Shown: positions 1-7,040, numbered from the stretch's first letter. The stretch: 12,033 nucleotides of DNA from Clostridiales bacterium (GCA_017649745.1 JAGCGE010000283.1:1-12033), one strand, 5' to 3'. Notes: generated by a model not told the origin, from the sequence alone. A program made the numbers and translations.

Positions 1-806
1 GCCTGGTGGTAGTAGTCAGGCTTGCCTTTCATGTCAGGATGCTCTTTCTCGAAAATATTCGGCTCGCGGCCGCGTTCGTTGATGAAGTATTCAGCGAGAG
101 TCTTGTAAGTCTCGTTGCCTGTCTTCTCATACAGCTCGAAAAGCGCCATCTCGGCGATCTCGTGGCCCGGATAGCCGTGGATCTTGCCGTCTTCAGGACC
201 GAACTTCGATGCGACGTAGTCTGCGAAGCGGGAAGCAGCGTTAAGGAGTTTGTCCTTGCCGGTCGCGTTGCTGTAGGCGATCGCGCCTTCGATAAGGTGG
301 CCGAGGCAGTAGAGCTCGTGGTGATCGCGAAGATCAGTGAAGCTCCTGTCCATGCCGTTGATAATGTAATAAGTATCTAAGTAACCGTTGTCGAGCTGAG
401 CGGCGCAGACAATGTCGATAGCGCCGTCGGCGATCTGCTCCAATTCCGGATTCGGATGCGTCGCAAGTGTGTATGCGACAGCTTCGATCCACTTGGAGAA
501 GTCACTGTCCTGGAAGACGAAGCCGTAGAACTCGTCGTCTTTTGGATTAAGCGGATCTTCAGGGAGAGCTTCGAAACCTCTGTAGGTGTAGACGGGCTCT
601 TTAAAGTCTGCGCCAAGAGAGATCTTCTTGGCGTTGAGAGCGGCCGCCGCCCTGAAATTATGCATGCAGTAGCTCGGGCTCGCGCCGTCCACGCGGTCGT
701 TTAAGATTTCCCACTGATATGGGAGAACGACATCGCGGATGAGCTTCTGATAGCGCGCGAAAAAGGTGTCGGTTATCTTTATATCTTTTACATTAAACGT
801 TTCCAT
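1..806 (-). CDS. GH127 beta-L-arabinofuranosidase, N-terminal part (cut by window edge)
   Basis: This gene reads leftward and is cut by the window edge after 268 codons, so only the front of what is normally a 600-650 residue protein is present. GH127 enzymes release beta-L-arabinofuranose from plant glycans such as hydroxyproline-linked arabino-oligosaccharides, usually in the cytoplasm. No signal peptide is visible. The start fits the family (ITDTFFARYQ near residues 11-20, LPYQWEILND near 28-37). It is followed by alpha/alpha-barrel signatures: LDNGYLDTYY (138-147), DHHELYCLGHLIEGAIAY (161-178) and GYPGHEIAEMAL (211-222). The histidines in HHELYC (H163) and GYPGH (H215) are 52 residues apart, the same spacing I recall for substrate-binding His142 and His194 of Bifidobacterium HypBA1. 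The catalytic Glu and zinc-bound Cys lie in the missing C-terminal part. I chose the ATG at 804-806 because the family start follows directly, although no strong ribosome binding site precedes it. It is divergent from the carboxyltransferase operon. Confidence 0.93.
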   Translation of the reverse strand, partial: METFNVKDIKITDTFFARYQKLIRDVVLPYQWEILNDRVDGASPSYCMHNFRAAAALNAKKISLGADFKEPVYTYRGFEALPEDPLNPKDDEFYGFVFQDSDFSKWIEAVAYTLATHPNPELEQIADGAIDIVCAAQLDNGYLDTYYIINGMDRSFTDLRDHHELYCLGHLIEGAIAYSNATGKDKLLNAASRFADYVASKFGPEDGKIHGYPGHEIAEMALFELYEKTGNETYKTLAEYFINERGREPNIFEKEHPDMKGKPDYYHQ

Positions 807-855
807 ATGTGGATTTTACTATATGCTCTGCCGCAAATATACCGCGGATTTGTGT

Positions 856-884
856 TTGCTTTATAAAAGTCGTTAGTATATACT
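856..884 (+). promoter_or_regulatory. Sigma-A-type promoter for the carboxyltransferase operon
   Basis: A -35-like TTGCTT (856-861) and a -10 TATACT (879-884) are separated by 17 bases, the usual spacing. Transcription would start near 891, about 17 bases before the ribosome binding site AAAGGGG at 906-912. It lies in the gap shared with the divergent GH127 gene. I saw no equally clear promoter on the opposite strand. Confidence 0.55.
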
Positions 885-919
885 TTGATTATCAAAATAA
901 TTCACAAAGGGGATTAATT

Positions 920-2464
920 ATGTGGGACGCTGCATATTTCGATGAACTGAAAGACAGGCGGGCCAAGGTCGCAATGGGCGGCGGCGAAGACTATATCGCC
1001 AAGCAACATTCGCGTGAGAAGCTCACTGCCAGAGAGAGAATCGAGGCGCTTTTCGACGATGGCACATTCGTTGAAGTAAACGACATGGTCACAAGTAGAG
1101 CTACTGATTTCGATATGGAGAAAAAGAAGAAGCCGGGTGACGGTGTAGTTACGGGTTATGGTCTCGTACACGGCCGTACGGTTTTCGTTGCTTCACAGGA
1201 TTTCACTGTCGGAGGCGGTGCGCTCGGTGAGGCACAGGGAATGAAGATCTGCAACATCATGGACAAGGCTATGGACATGAAGGCACCTATGGTCTTCGTT
1301 AACGACAGTGGCGGAGCTCGTATCGAGGAAGGTATCGACAGCCTTGCTGGTTATGCAGGTATCTTCTACAGGAACACTATCGCTTCAGGCGTTATTCCTC
1401 AGATCTCTGTTATCCTTGGACCTTGCGCAGGTGGTGCTTGCTATTCACCGGCTATCGCTGACTTCATCTTCATGACAGAGAAGAACGCTCAGATGTTCAT
1501 CACAGGACCTGACGTTGTTAGATCAGTAACAGGTGAGGAGATCTCATCTGAGGATCTCGGTGGTGCATATGTTCATAACTCTAAGAGCGGTGTTGCACAT
1601 TTCGAATATAAGGATGATCTCTCATGCCTTAACGGTGTAAGAGAACTCTTAGGATATCTTCCACAGAACAATATGGATAAGTCCATGGTAGTTCCCGGCC
1701 GTGAGATCGACAGAAGCGCAGACCTCGAAAACATCGTGCCTGACAATGCTAAGCAGTCCTACGATGTTAAGGACGTTATCTATACGTTCGTAGATGAGGG
1801 AAGCTTTTTCGAGATACAGCCACATTTCGCACAGAATATCGTTATCGGATTTGCAAGACTTGAGGGTAAGACGATCGGTATCGTAGCTAACCAGAGTAAG
1901 GTTATGGCTGGTTCCCTTGAGATCAATGCTTCTGATAAGGGCGCTAGATTCATCAGATTCTGCGACTGCTTCAATATCCCGATCCTGACACTCGTTGACG
2001 TTCCGGCATTCCTTCCTGGAAGTCAGCAGGAGCACAACGGTATCATCAGACACGGCGCTAAGCTCCTCTACGCTTATTCTGAGGCTACTGTTCCGAAGAT
2101 CAGTATCGTAATGCGTAAGGCTTACGGCGGAGCTTATATCGCTATGAACAGTAAGGGTATCGGCGCTGATATCGTTTACGCTTGGCCGATCGCAGAGCTT
2201 GCGGTTATGGGTGCGGCCGGCGCTGTTTCCATCATCGGACGTAAGGCAATCAAGAACGCTGAAGATCCGGCAGCTAAGAAGAAGGAACTCCTCGAAGAGT
2301 ACAACAACAAGTTCATGAACCCGTACATCGCAGCCGAGCACGGCTATGTAGATGAGGTAATCATGCCTAGTGAGACTCGTCAGAGGATCGTATCCGCTTT
2401 CAGGATGCTCGAGACAAAGAAGAAAGTTAATCCGTTCAAGAAGCACGGAAACATTCCTTTGTGA
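920..2464 (+). CDS. mmdA: Biotin-dependent acyl-CoA carboxyltransferase, 12S/MmdA type (methylmalonyl-/propionyl-CoA)
   Basis: This is a 514-residue acyl-CoA carboxyltransferase of the crotonase fold, the normal length for the transcarboxylase 12S subunit, MmdA and PccB. It moves a carboxyl group between carboxybiotin and an acyl-CoA, most likely methylmalonyl-CoA/propionyl-CoA. The N-terminal half has REKLTARERIEALFDDGTF (32-50), VNDSGGARIEEG (127-138) and the oxyanion-hole segment GPCAGGACYSPA (167-178). The C-terminal half has VDVPAFLPGSQQE (359-371), the second glycine loop KAYGGAYIAMNSK (400-412) and AWPIAELAVMGAAGAV (421-436). The ATG at 920 is preceded by AAAGGGG at 906-912. An in-frame GTG at 809 would add 37 non-family residues across the promoter and was rejected. 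It is the first gene of a four-gene operon without a biotin carboxylase, which argues for decarboxylase or transcarboxylase use rather than ATP-driven carboxylation. Exact acyl-CoA specificity is inferred. Confidence 0.93.
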   Translation: MWDAAYFDELKDRRAKVAMGGGEDYIAKQHSREKLTARERIEALFDDGTFVEVNDMVTSRATDFDMEKKKKPGDGVVTGYGLVHGRTVFVASQDFTVGGGALGEAQGMKICNIMDKAMDMKAPMVFVNDSGGARIEEGIDSLAGYAGIFYRNTIASGVIPQISVILGPCAGGACYSPAIADFIFMTEKNAQMFITGPDVVRSVTGEEISSEDLGGAYVHNSKSGVAHFEYKDDLSCLNGVRELLGYLPQNNMDKSMVVPGREIDRSADLENIVPDNAKQSYDVKDVIYTFVDEGSFFEIQPHFAQNIVIGFARLEGKTIGIVANQSKVMAGSLEINASDKGARFIRFCDCFNIPILTLVDVPAFLPGSQQEHNGIIRHGAKLLYAYSEATVPKISIVMRKAYGGAYIAMNSKGIGADIVYAWPIAELAVMGAAGAVSIIGRKAIKNAEDPAAKKKELLEEYNNKFMNPYIAAEHGYVDEVIMPSETRQRIVSAFRMLETKKKVNPFKKHGNIPL

Positions 2465-2472
2465 GGTGGCTT

Positions 2473-2643
2473 ATGGAAAAAGACGTTATCGTTGCCATGG
2501 CTGTCGCAGCATTGGCTGAAGAACTTAATACCGATATAAAGAAGATCAGGGTGGTCTCTTTCAAGGAAGTCGAGAAGAGCCGTCTTGAGAAATATATCGA
2601 GGATCATTCAATCGTTTACAGGAAATATCAGTTAGGAGATTAA
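2473..2643 (+). CDS. Small epsilon-like subunit of a methylmalonyl-CoA decarboxylase/transcarboxylase complex
   Basis: This encodes a 56-residue protein beginning MEKDVIVAMAVAALAEELN, placed between the 12S-type and biotin-carrier genes. Its size, position and pattern (hydrophobic VIVAMAVAALAEEL, then IRVVSFKEV, then a charged tail) resemble the ~55-residue epsilon subunit of Veillonella methylmalonyl-CoA decarboxylase. That subunit is related to the C-terminal soluble part of the OadG-like delta subunit and is thought to stabilise the complex. The hydrophobic stretch (5-15) is too short for a typical membrane helix, and the OadG membrane anchor is missing. I chose the ATG at 2473 because GAGGTGG (2463-2469) sits correctly in front. 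A GTG at 2461 overlapping the upstream stop would add only four residues and has no ribosome binding site. It ends four bases before the carrier gene. The family assignment rests on context and a short pattern, so it is moderate. Confidence 0.62.
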   Translation: MEKDVIVAMAVAALAEELNTDIKKIRVVSFKEVEKSRLEKYIEDHSIVYRKYQLGD

Positions 2644-2647
2644 TTTT

Positions 2648-3055
2648 ATGAGCAAGTATCGTATCAGCATGAACGGCAAGACATACGAGATGGAGATCGA
2701 GCTTATGGACGAGCAGCCTGTAGCAGGCGCTCACAGAGGAGCTGCCATCCCGGCTAACCCTAAGAAAGCACCAAACAACGACCCTGTAGTAAGAGTCATC
2801 GATCCACAGGTCGACGTTAAGACACACGTTAACAGCGACACAGTGATCAGCCCAATGCCGGGTACAGTCGTTAAGGTTCTTAAGGCTGCAGGTGACGAAG
2901 TTAAAGAGGGTGAGACAGTTCTCGTACTCGAGGCTATGAAGATGGAGAATGAGATCACAGCTCCTCGCGCAGGAAAGCTTAAGGACATCCAGGTAACAGA
3001 AGGCCAGGCAGTTCCTGGTGGAGTTGTATTGTTTGACTTAGAGCCGGAGGGATAA
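2648..3055 (+). CDS. Biotin carboxyl carrier protein (1.3S/MmdC type)
   Basis: A 135-residue biotin carrier that shuttles the carboxyl group as carboxybiotin between the two carboxyltransferases of this operon. The C-terminal biotinyl domain (about 65-133) has SPMPGTVVKVLKAAGDEVKE, the biotin-acceptor motif EAMKMEN (95-101, biotinylated Lys98) and the balancing ITAPRAGKLKDI half-hairpin. The first ~20 residues (KYRISMNGKTYEMEIELMD) match the N-terminal strand of transcarboxylase 1.3S and MmdC carriers, which docks on the partner subunits. A Pro/Ala/Asn-containing linker (about 24-46) follows. The length is close to the ~120-130 residues usual for this class. AGGAG at 2634-2638 precedes the ATG. 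The 3' end contains the ribosome binding site of the next gene, so expression of the two is coupled. Confidence 0.95.
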   Translation: MSKYRISMNGKTYEMEIELMDEQPVAGAHRGAAIPANPKKAPNNDPVVRVIDPQVDVKTHVNSDTVISPMPGTVVKVLKAAGDEVKEGETVLVLEAMKMENEITAPRAGKLKDIQVTEGQAVPGGVVLFDLEPEG

Positions 3056-3059
3056 TACT

Positions 3060-4451
3060 TTGCTGGATTTTAATGGTGGTAAATTATACATAACAGATAC
3101 GATCCTCCGTGACTCGCATCAGTCCCACGCAGCTACCCGTATGCGCCTCGAGGACATGCTCCCGGCTTGTGAGCTCCTCGATTCCATGGGCTATTGGTCT
3201 GTAGAGTGCTGGGGCGGCGCCACATTCGACGCATGTATGAGATTTCTCGACGAGGATCCGTGGGAGCGCCTTCGTACGCTTCGTAAGGCTATGCCTAACA
3301 CAAAGCTTCAGATGCTCCTTAGAGGACAGAACCTCCTCGGTTACAGACACTATGGCGACGATGTCGTAGATGCTTTCTGTAAGAAGATCATCGAAAACGG
3401 TATCGACGTTGTCCGTATTTTCGATGCATTGAATGACACAAGAAATATGGAAGCTTCCATCAGAAGCGTTAAGAAGTACGGCGGCACGGTCGAGGCAGCA
3501 TTAAGCTACACGACTTCACCGGTCCATGACGAGGAATATTTCGTTAACAAGGCTCTCGAGCTCGAATCCATGGGTGCAGATACTATCTGTATCAAGGACA
3601 TGGCGAACCTCCTTCTCCCGAAGGATGCTTACTCACTCGTCAGCAAGATCAAGGCCGCAGTAAAGATCCCTGTACACCTTCACACACATAACACGACAGG
3701 TACAGGTTCCATGGTCTATATGGCAGCAGCTATGGCAGGCGTAGACATCATTGACTGCGCACTTTCACCATTCGCTAATGGTACTTCACAGCCGGGCACA
3801 GAGTCCATGGTAGCAGCTCTTCAGGGCACACCGCGTGATACTGGTCTTGACCTTGAGAAGCTCTCACAGGCAGCAGCTCACTTCAAGACAGTTGCTGACA
3901 GAATGGAGTCAGAGAAGCTCATCAGCTCCAAGGTTCTCCGTGTCGATCCTAAGACTTTGCTCTATCAGGTTCCTGGCGGAATGCTCTCGAACCTCATCTC
4001 ACAGCTTAAGCAGGCTAATGCTGAAGATCGCTACGAGGAAGTTCTTCGTGAGGTTCCACGCGTTCGTGAAGACTTCGGCTATCCGCCTCTTGTAACTCCT
4101 ACGAGCCAGATCGTCGGTTCTCAGGCAGTATTGAATGTCCTCATGGGCCGTTACAAGTCCTTTACTAAGGAGTCCAAGGGTCTTCTTAAGGGTGAGTATG
4201 GTCAGCTTCCTGGCAAGGTAAATGAAGAGGTTCGTAAGATGGCTATCGGAGATGACGAGGTTATCTCTTGCCGTCCGGCAGATCTCATCGAACCTGAGAT
4301 GGATAAGATCCGCGAGCAGTATGGTGACATCTGCAAGACAGAGGAAGACCTCTTAAGTTGTGCACTTTTCCCTCAGGTTGCTCCTGAATTTATCAAGCGC
4401 CGCGACGACTTGATCGTTCACGAGATCGAAGTCGAGTGGGACGGACAGTAA
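3060..4451 (+). CDS. Pyruvate/oxaloacetate carboxyltransferase, 5S type (oxaloacetate decarboxylase alpha / PycB-like)
   Basis: A 463-residue metal-dependent carboxyltransferase of the HMGL-like TIM-barrel family, which exchanges a carboxyl group between carboxybiotin and pyruvate/oxaloacetate. The barrel (about 8-290) carries TILRDSHQS (14-22, metal ligand Asp18), ECWGGATFDACMRFL (49-63), MLLRGQNLLGYRHY (85-98), RIFDALND (119-126), IKDMANLL (178-185, Lys179 in the position of the carbamylated lysine) and HLHTHNT (206-212, His208 and His210 as metal ligands). The conserved carboxyltransferase C-terminal region follows, but the fused biotinyl domain of oxaloacetate decarboxylase alpha is absent. 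This matches the separate 5S subunit of propionibacterial transcarboxylase (about 505 residues). The start is TTG at 3060: no ATG fits, and GGAGGG at 3046-3051, overlapping the end of the carrier gene, is correctly spaced. Two consecutive stops (TAATAA) end it, and a terminator follows. Confidence 0.92.
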   Translation: MLDFNGGKLYITDTILRDSHQSHAATRMRLEDMLPACELLDSMGYWSVECWGGATFDACMRFLDEDPWERLRTLRKAMPNTKLQMLLRGQNLLGYRHYGDDVVDAFCKKIIENGIDVVRIFDALNDTRNMEASIRSVKKYGGTVEAALSYTTSPVHDEEYFVNKALELESMGADTICIKDMANLLLPKDAYSLVSKIKAAVKIPVHLHTHNTTGTGSMVYMAAAMAGVDIIDCALSPFANGTSQPGTESMVAALQGTPRDTGLDLEKLSQAAAHFKTVADRMESEKLISSKVLRVDPKTLLYQVPGGMLSNLISQLKQANAEDRYEEVLREVPRVREDFGYPPLVTPTSQIVGSQAVLNVLMGRYKSFTKESKGLLKGEYGQLPGKVNEEVRKMAIGDDEVISCRPADLIEPEMDKIREQYGDICKTEEDLLSCALFPQVAPEFIKRRDDLIVHEIEVEWDGQ

Positions 4452-4480
4452 TAACGACTAAATCTAACGGAAAATACATT

Positions 4481-4511
4481 AAAGCGCCGCTTCGTAATGA
4501 GGCGGCGTTTT
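4481..4511 (+). terminator. Intrinsic terminator of the carboxyltransferase operon
   Basis: The arms 4485-4493 (CGCCGCTTC) and 4499-4507 pair over nine positions, including one G-U, around the loop GTAAT. A run of T (4508-4511) follows and AAA precedes. It lies 30 bases after the stop of the 5S-type gene. Confidence 0.85.
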
Positions 4512-4541
4512 GCATTTGTGGAAATTTTATTGTCTGATAAT

Positions 4542-4573
4542 GAACAATGGAAGACTCGTCGCCTTGTTCTTTT
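4542..4573 (+). terminator. Weaker hairpin with T tail, possible second terminator or leader element
   Basis: GAACAA (4542-4547) plus GG (4549-4550) can pair with CC (4562-4563) plus TTGTTC (4564-4569), with one bulged T. TTTT follows at 4570-4573. The stem is interrupted and the loop is 11 bases, so this may be a backup terminator or chance. The rest of the intergenic stretch 4512-4640 shows no ORF or RNA gene that I can support. Confidence 0.3.
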
Positions 4574-4641
4574 CGATGAAATGTAAACCCGAACAGGTAA
4601 TATTTTTGTAATGAATCAGCGATACAGCGGAAAGACTACCG

Positions 4642-4650
4642 TGATAGAAT
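4642..4650 (+). promoter_or_regulatory. Extended -10 promoter of the first secreted beta-helix gene
   Basis: TGATAGAAT fits the extended -10 form TG-n-TAGAAT. A clear -35 is lacking (the best candidate, GATACA at 4621-4626, is weak). Transcription would start near 4657, giving a ~50-base leader before the ATG at 4707. The surrounding ACCGTGATAGAATTC resembles AACGTGATAAAATCC ahead of the second beta-helix gene. Confidence 0.5.
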
Positions 4651-4706
4651 TCAGGTGTATTAAGGCGCATTGTGCCTAAATGAATAATTTACGGAGGGCA
4701 ACGTAA

Positions 4707-6851
4707 ATGAAGAATAGAATGTTGACCAAGTTAGCTGCAATTTCAATGACAGCAGCAATGTCTTTCGGCGTTTTCACAGCAATCCCTGGCGGTGTTGTAT
4801 TAGCTGATGGTACAATCCCTGATGGAATTTCGATAGAGGGTACCAAAGCTACTTTGACAGATGATGTAACCATAGAATATCCTATTCCGGATGTAGATAT
4901 AACTGAATTAGAACTTAATGGATTTACGTTGACTTATAACCAGACTTCCATTCCACTCTTTAATTTGGATGGAGTGAATCTGGAAATAAAAGATTCCAGT
5001 GAATTACAATTAGGTAAGATCATTACCGCAGGAGCTATCATTGTTAATACATCATATGATGAACACTCTGAAACGGTAACTCTTTCAGGAGGAACTTTAG
5101 TTGGTCCTGCCAGTGAAACGGACAAAGTTGGAAATTCAGCTATTAAGATTTATTCGAATGATAGTTTCGTTATGAATGGCGGTACAATAACTAATTTCTT
5201 TTACGATAAAGGCGGAGCGATCCGTGCTGATGGTTATGGATCATTTGTAACAATAAATGCAGGTACAATAGAGAATTGTTTTGCTACTTATGGTGGAGCT
5301 ATTTATGCAGAGAATTCACAATCTGTATCGATGAACGGTGGTACGATCAGGTATTGTTCTGCAGAAAGAGGCGGCGGCATTTATTCAAAGAATGCAGATG
5401 TTGGTATCAATGCCTTAAGTAATATTATTTATAATTCTGCTACTGTTCAGGGTGGAGGTATCTGTCACATTGATGAAAGACTTGATGAACAGTGTTCTTT
5501 GTTCCTGAACGGCGGATTTATCCAAAACAATTCATGCGCAAGTTTTGAGGGACAAGCTCAAGGCGGTGGCGGTGTTTATGTTGAGGTTAAATATCCTAAT
5601 CCTGAAGGATGTATGGTTATTGTTGATTGTACAATTCAAAACAACAGCAACTCGACAGGAACAAAGAAGAATTTGTATCTTGCAAAAGCTGATAATAAGA
5701 CCTTTTTTGATGGAAAAGGAATAACAAAAGTTGGTATTTCACGTTATGGTGCTGAGGCCGAACAGGAATTGGCAACAGTTAGGTATAAGGGTTATAGTAG
5801 TCATAATAATCTGGAGAGTGATAATCCAGGGTTTGACTTTCAGCTCCAAGTTTCAGAAGGAGAGTATTCAAATGACAAGCTTCTTTTCGTTGAAATAGAA
5901 GTTGTTGAGAATTGTGAAGTTAAAGGCTGTAATCTTGTTCTTGACGGAAGTTCGATCGGAATCAAATATACAGTGTTTATTCCTGATTCATATACTTCGG
6001 AGCAGATTGCTAATCTTAGAGCTCAAGGAACTTTTAAATGGAATGCTGATACAACAAAGAGAGGTATCGGTATTGCCAATACTGATGTTGAGCCAATAAG
6101 TACAACACGAGATGCAAATGGTTGCATCGAGTTCTTAATTAAGGTCTATAGTACAGACATGAGTGTCAACGTTAGGTTTGCTCTTACTGACAAGCCTGTA
6201 GGTTCAGGAGGACAGGAAATCTTTAGTAATACTGATTTCTCTGTTGCAGGTTATGCTGAAACGCTTCTTGCTTCCCCTTCAGAATATAATCTAGGAACTA
6301 AAGAAATCGGCATAATTACGGCTATGCTGAATTATGGAGCAGCTTCACAGAAAAAGTTTGGAGTTTGCACTGATAACCTCGCTAATGATTGTATAAAGGG
6401 CACGGATCATCACGATGAATATGTGGAACCTACGAATGTGGAGGCTCGTACATTAACTCAAAGTGATACAGAGCATATTAAGTTCTATGCAGCAAGTATT
6501 GTTTTCGATGGCGCTGTTACACTGAAATTGTATTTCAAGTATGCAGATATAGATCCAAAGACGGATGTAGTTATTACAGTTGATGGAACTAAGTACACTG
6601 CTTACACCACAACAAATAGCGATGGAATTTCTCCTTATTGCTATATCAAGATCAATGGAATCGAGCCAAAGAATATAGATCATCAGTATAATGTCGTAGT
6701 TACAGAGGGCGCTGATGAAGTTATCGATCTTAGTTACTCACCATTGAATTATATCGATGGCGTCTTTAAGAAGAACAGCACTGATGAAATGGGTACACTG
6801 GTAAAGGCTCTCTATACCTACTACAAGACACTTAATGTTGGAAATCAATAA
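4707..6851 (+). CDS. Secreted right-handed beta-helix surface protein (copy 1 of a duplicated module)
   Basis: A 714-residue secreted protein with a Sec signal peptide (lysine-rich start, hydrophobic core 8-26, likely cleavage after VVLA at 33). Residues about 60-345 look like a right-handed parallel beta-helix of the polymorphic outer-protein type, with repeating GGT-I and GGAI/GGGI turns: NGGTITNF (157), GGAIRADG (169), GGAIYAEN (196), GGTIRYC (211), GGGIYSKN (222), GGGICHID (249) and LNGGFIQNNS (267). Two similar modules follow. About 405-560 runs from a beta-rich region (LVLDGSSIGIKYTVFIP) to SVAGYAETLL and the helical LNYGAASQKKFGVCTDNLAN (541-560). About 595-711 runs from IVFDGAVTLKLYF to SYSPLNYIDGVF and KALYTYYKTLN (700-710). 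Such architectures are common in gut Clostridia surface proteins; their function is mostly unknown. No sortase motif, dockerin or cell-wall anchor is visible. GGAGGG at 4693-4698 precedes the ATG. A ~40-residue peptide gene follows 12 bases later in the same transcript. Confidence 0.85.
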   Translation: MKNRMLTKLAAISMTAAMSFGVFTAIPGGVVLADGTIPDGISIEGTKATLTDDVTIEYPIPDVDITELELNGFTLTYNQTSIPLFNLDGVNLEIKDSSELQLGKIITAGAIIVNTSYDEHSETVTLSGGTLVGPASETDKVGNSAIKIYSNDSFVMNGGTITNFFYDKGGAIRADGYGSFVTINAGTIENCFATYGGAIYAENSQSVSMNGGTIRYCSAERGGGIYSKNADVGINALSNIIYNSATVQGGGICHIDERLDEQCSLFLNGGFIQNNSCASFEGQAQGGGGVYVEVKYPNPEGCMVIVDCTIQNNSNSTGTKKNLYLAKADNKTFFDGKGITKVGISRYGAEAEQELATVRYKGYSSHNNLESDNPGFDFQLQVSEGEYSNDKLLFVEIEVVENCEVKGCNLVLDGSSIGIKYTVFIPDSYTSEQIANLRAQGTFKWNADTTKRGIGIANTDVEPISTTRDANGCIEFLIKVYSTDMSVNVRFALTDKPVGSGGQEIFSNTDFSVAGYAETLLASPSEYNLGTKEIGIITAMLNYGAASQKKFGVCTDNLANDCIKGTDHHDEYVEPTNVEARTLTQSDTEHIKFYAASIVFDGAVTLKLYFKYADIDPKTDVVITVDGTKYTAYTTTNSDGISPYCYIKINGIEPKNIDHQYNVVVTEGADEVIDLSYSPLNYIDGVFKKNSTDEMGTLVKALYTYYKTLNVGNQ

Positions 6852-6863
6852 GGGAGGCTCTAT

Positions 6864-6992
6864 ATGAAGAATAAATCAGATTATATAACGCCTGAACTTC
6901 AGGTAATCTTGCTTACGGATACATTACCTTCGTCTTTCCCTGAGGGCAGGGATCCTGGTGAAGGCGATCCATACGTAGATGAAGATGCTTAA
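6864..6992 (+). CDS. Small peptide 1 with Y-x-x-P-E leader, candidate RiPP precursor (42 aa)
   Basis: This 42-residue ORF has an excellent ribosome binding site (GGGAGG, 6852-6857) six bases before its ATG and starts 12 bases after the beta-helix gene. The N-terminal half reads MKNKSD then YITPELQVILLTDTL. The C-terminal half is acidic and rich in Pro, Gly, Asp and Glu, ending in YVDEDA, with no cysteine. The Tyr-to-Leu block aligns without gaps to YIMPEIELIKLETAL of peptide 2 (10922-11044), with 7 of 15 positions identical. Y-x-x-P-x-L is the type of leader motif bound by PqqD-like recognition elements in lasso-peptide systems, and a PqqD-like gene lies 0.7 kb downstream. Small Clostridia/Bacteroidetes proteins starting 'MKKKY-x-x-PE' are common and mostly uncharacterised. 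That it is a coding gene is well supported. That it is a modified peptide precursor is inference. Confidence 0.75.
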   Translation: MKNKSDYITPELQVILLTDTLPSSFPEGRDPGEGDPYVDEDA

Positions 6993-7006
6993 TCTATGCT
7001 GATGAA

Positions 7007-7033
7007 AAATGCTGTCGCTTGCGGCAGCATTTA
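7007..7033 (+). terminator. Intrinsic terminator after small peptide 1
   Basis: A near-perfect 12-base stem pairs 7007-7018 (AAATGCTGTCGC) with 7021-7032 (GCGGCAGCATTT), with one G-U pair. The apex is CGCTTGCG, giving a CTTG tetraloop. The T tail is the TTT of the 3' arm plus a broken TAATTT. It closes the module of beta-helix protein plus peptide. Confidence 0.75.
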
Positions 7034-7040
7034 ATTTGTA

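Noticed and set aside
6..704. Plus-strand open frames at 6-380 and 456-704
   Set aside because: They are shadows of the GH127 gene on the minus strand, whose reading frame has clear family motifs.
809..919. N-terminal extension of the 12S-type gene from GTG at 809
   Set aside because: The 37 extra residues do not match the family, cover a good promoter (856-884), and ATG 920 has a proper ribosome binding site and a family-like start.
1649..2446. 265-codon open frame on the minus strand
   Set aside because: It lies wholly antisense to the well-supported 12S-type gene; the translation shows no family features and comes from the codon bias of the real gene.
920..4451. ATP-dependent acetyl-CoA or propionyl-CoA carboxylase operon
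   Set aside because: There is no biotin carboxylase subunit and a pyruvate/oxaloacetate-type carboxyltransferase is present instead.
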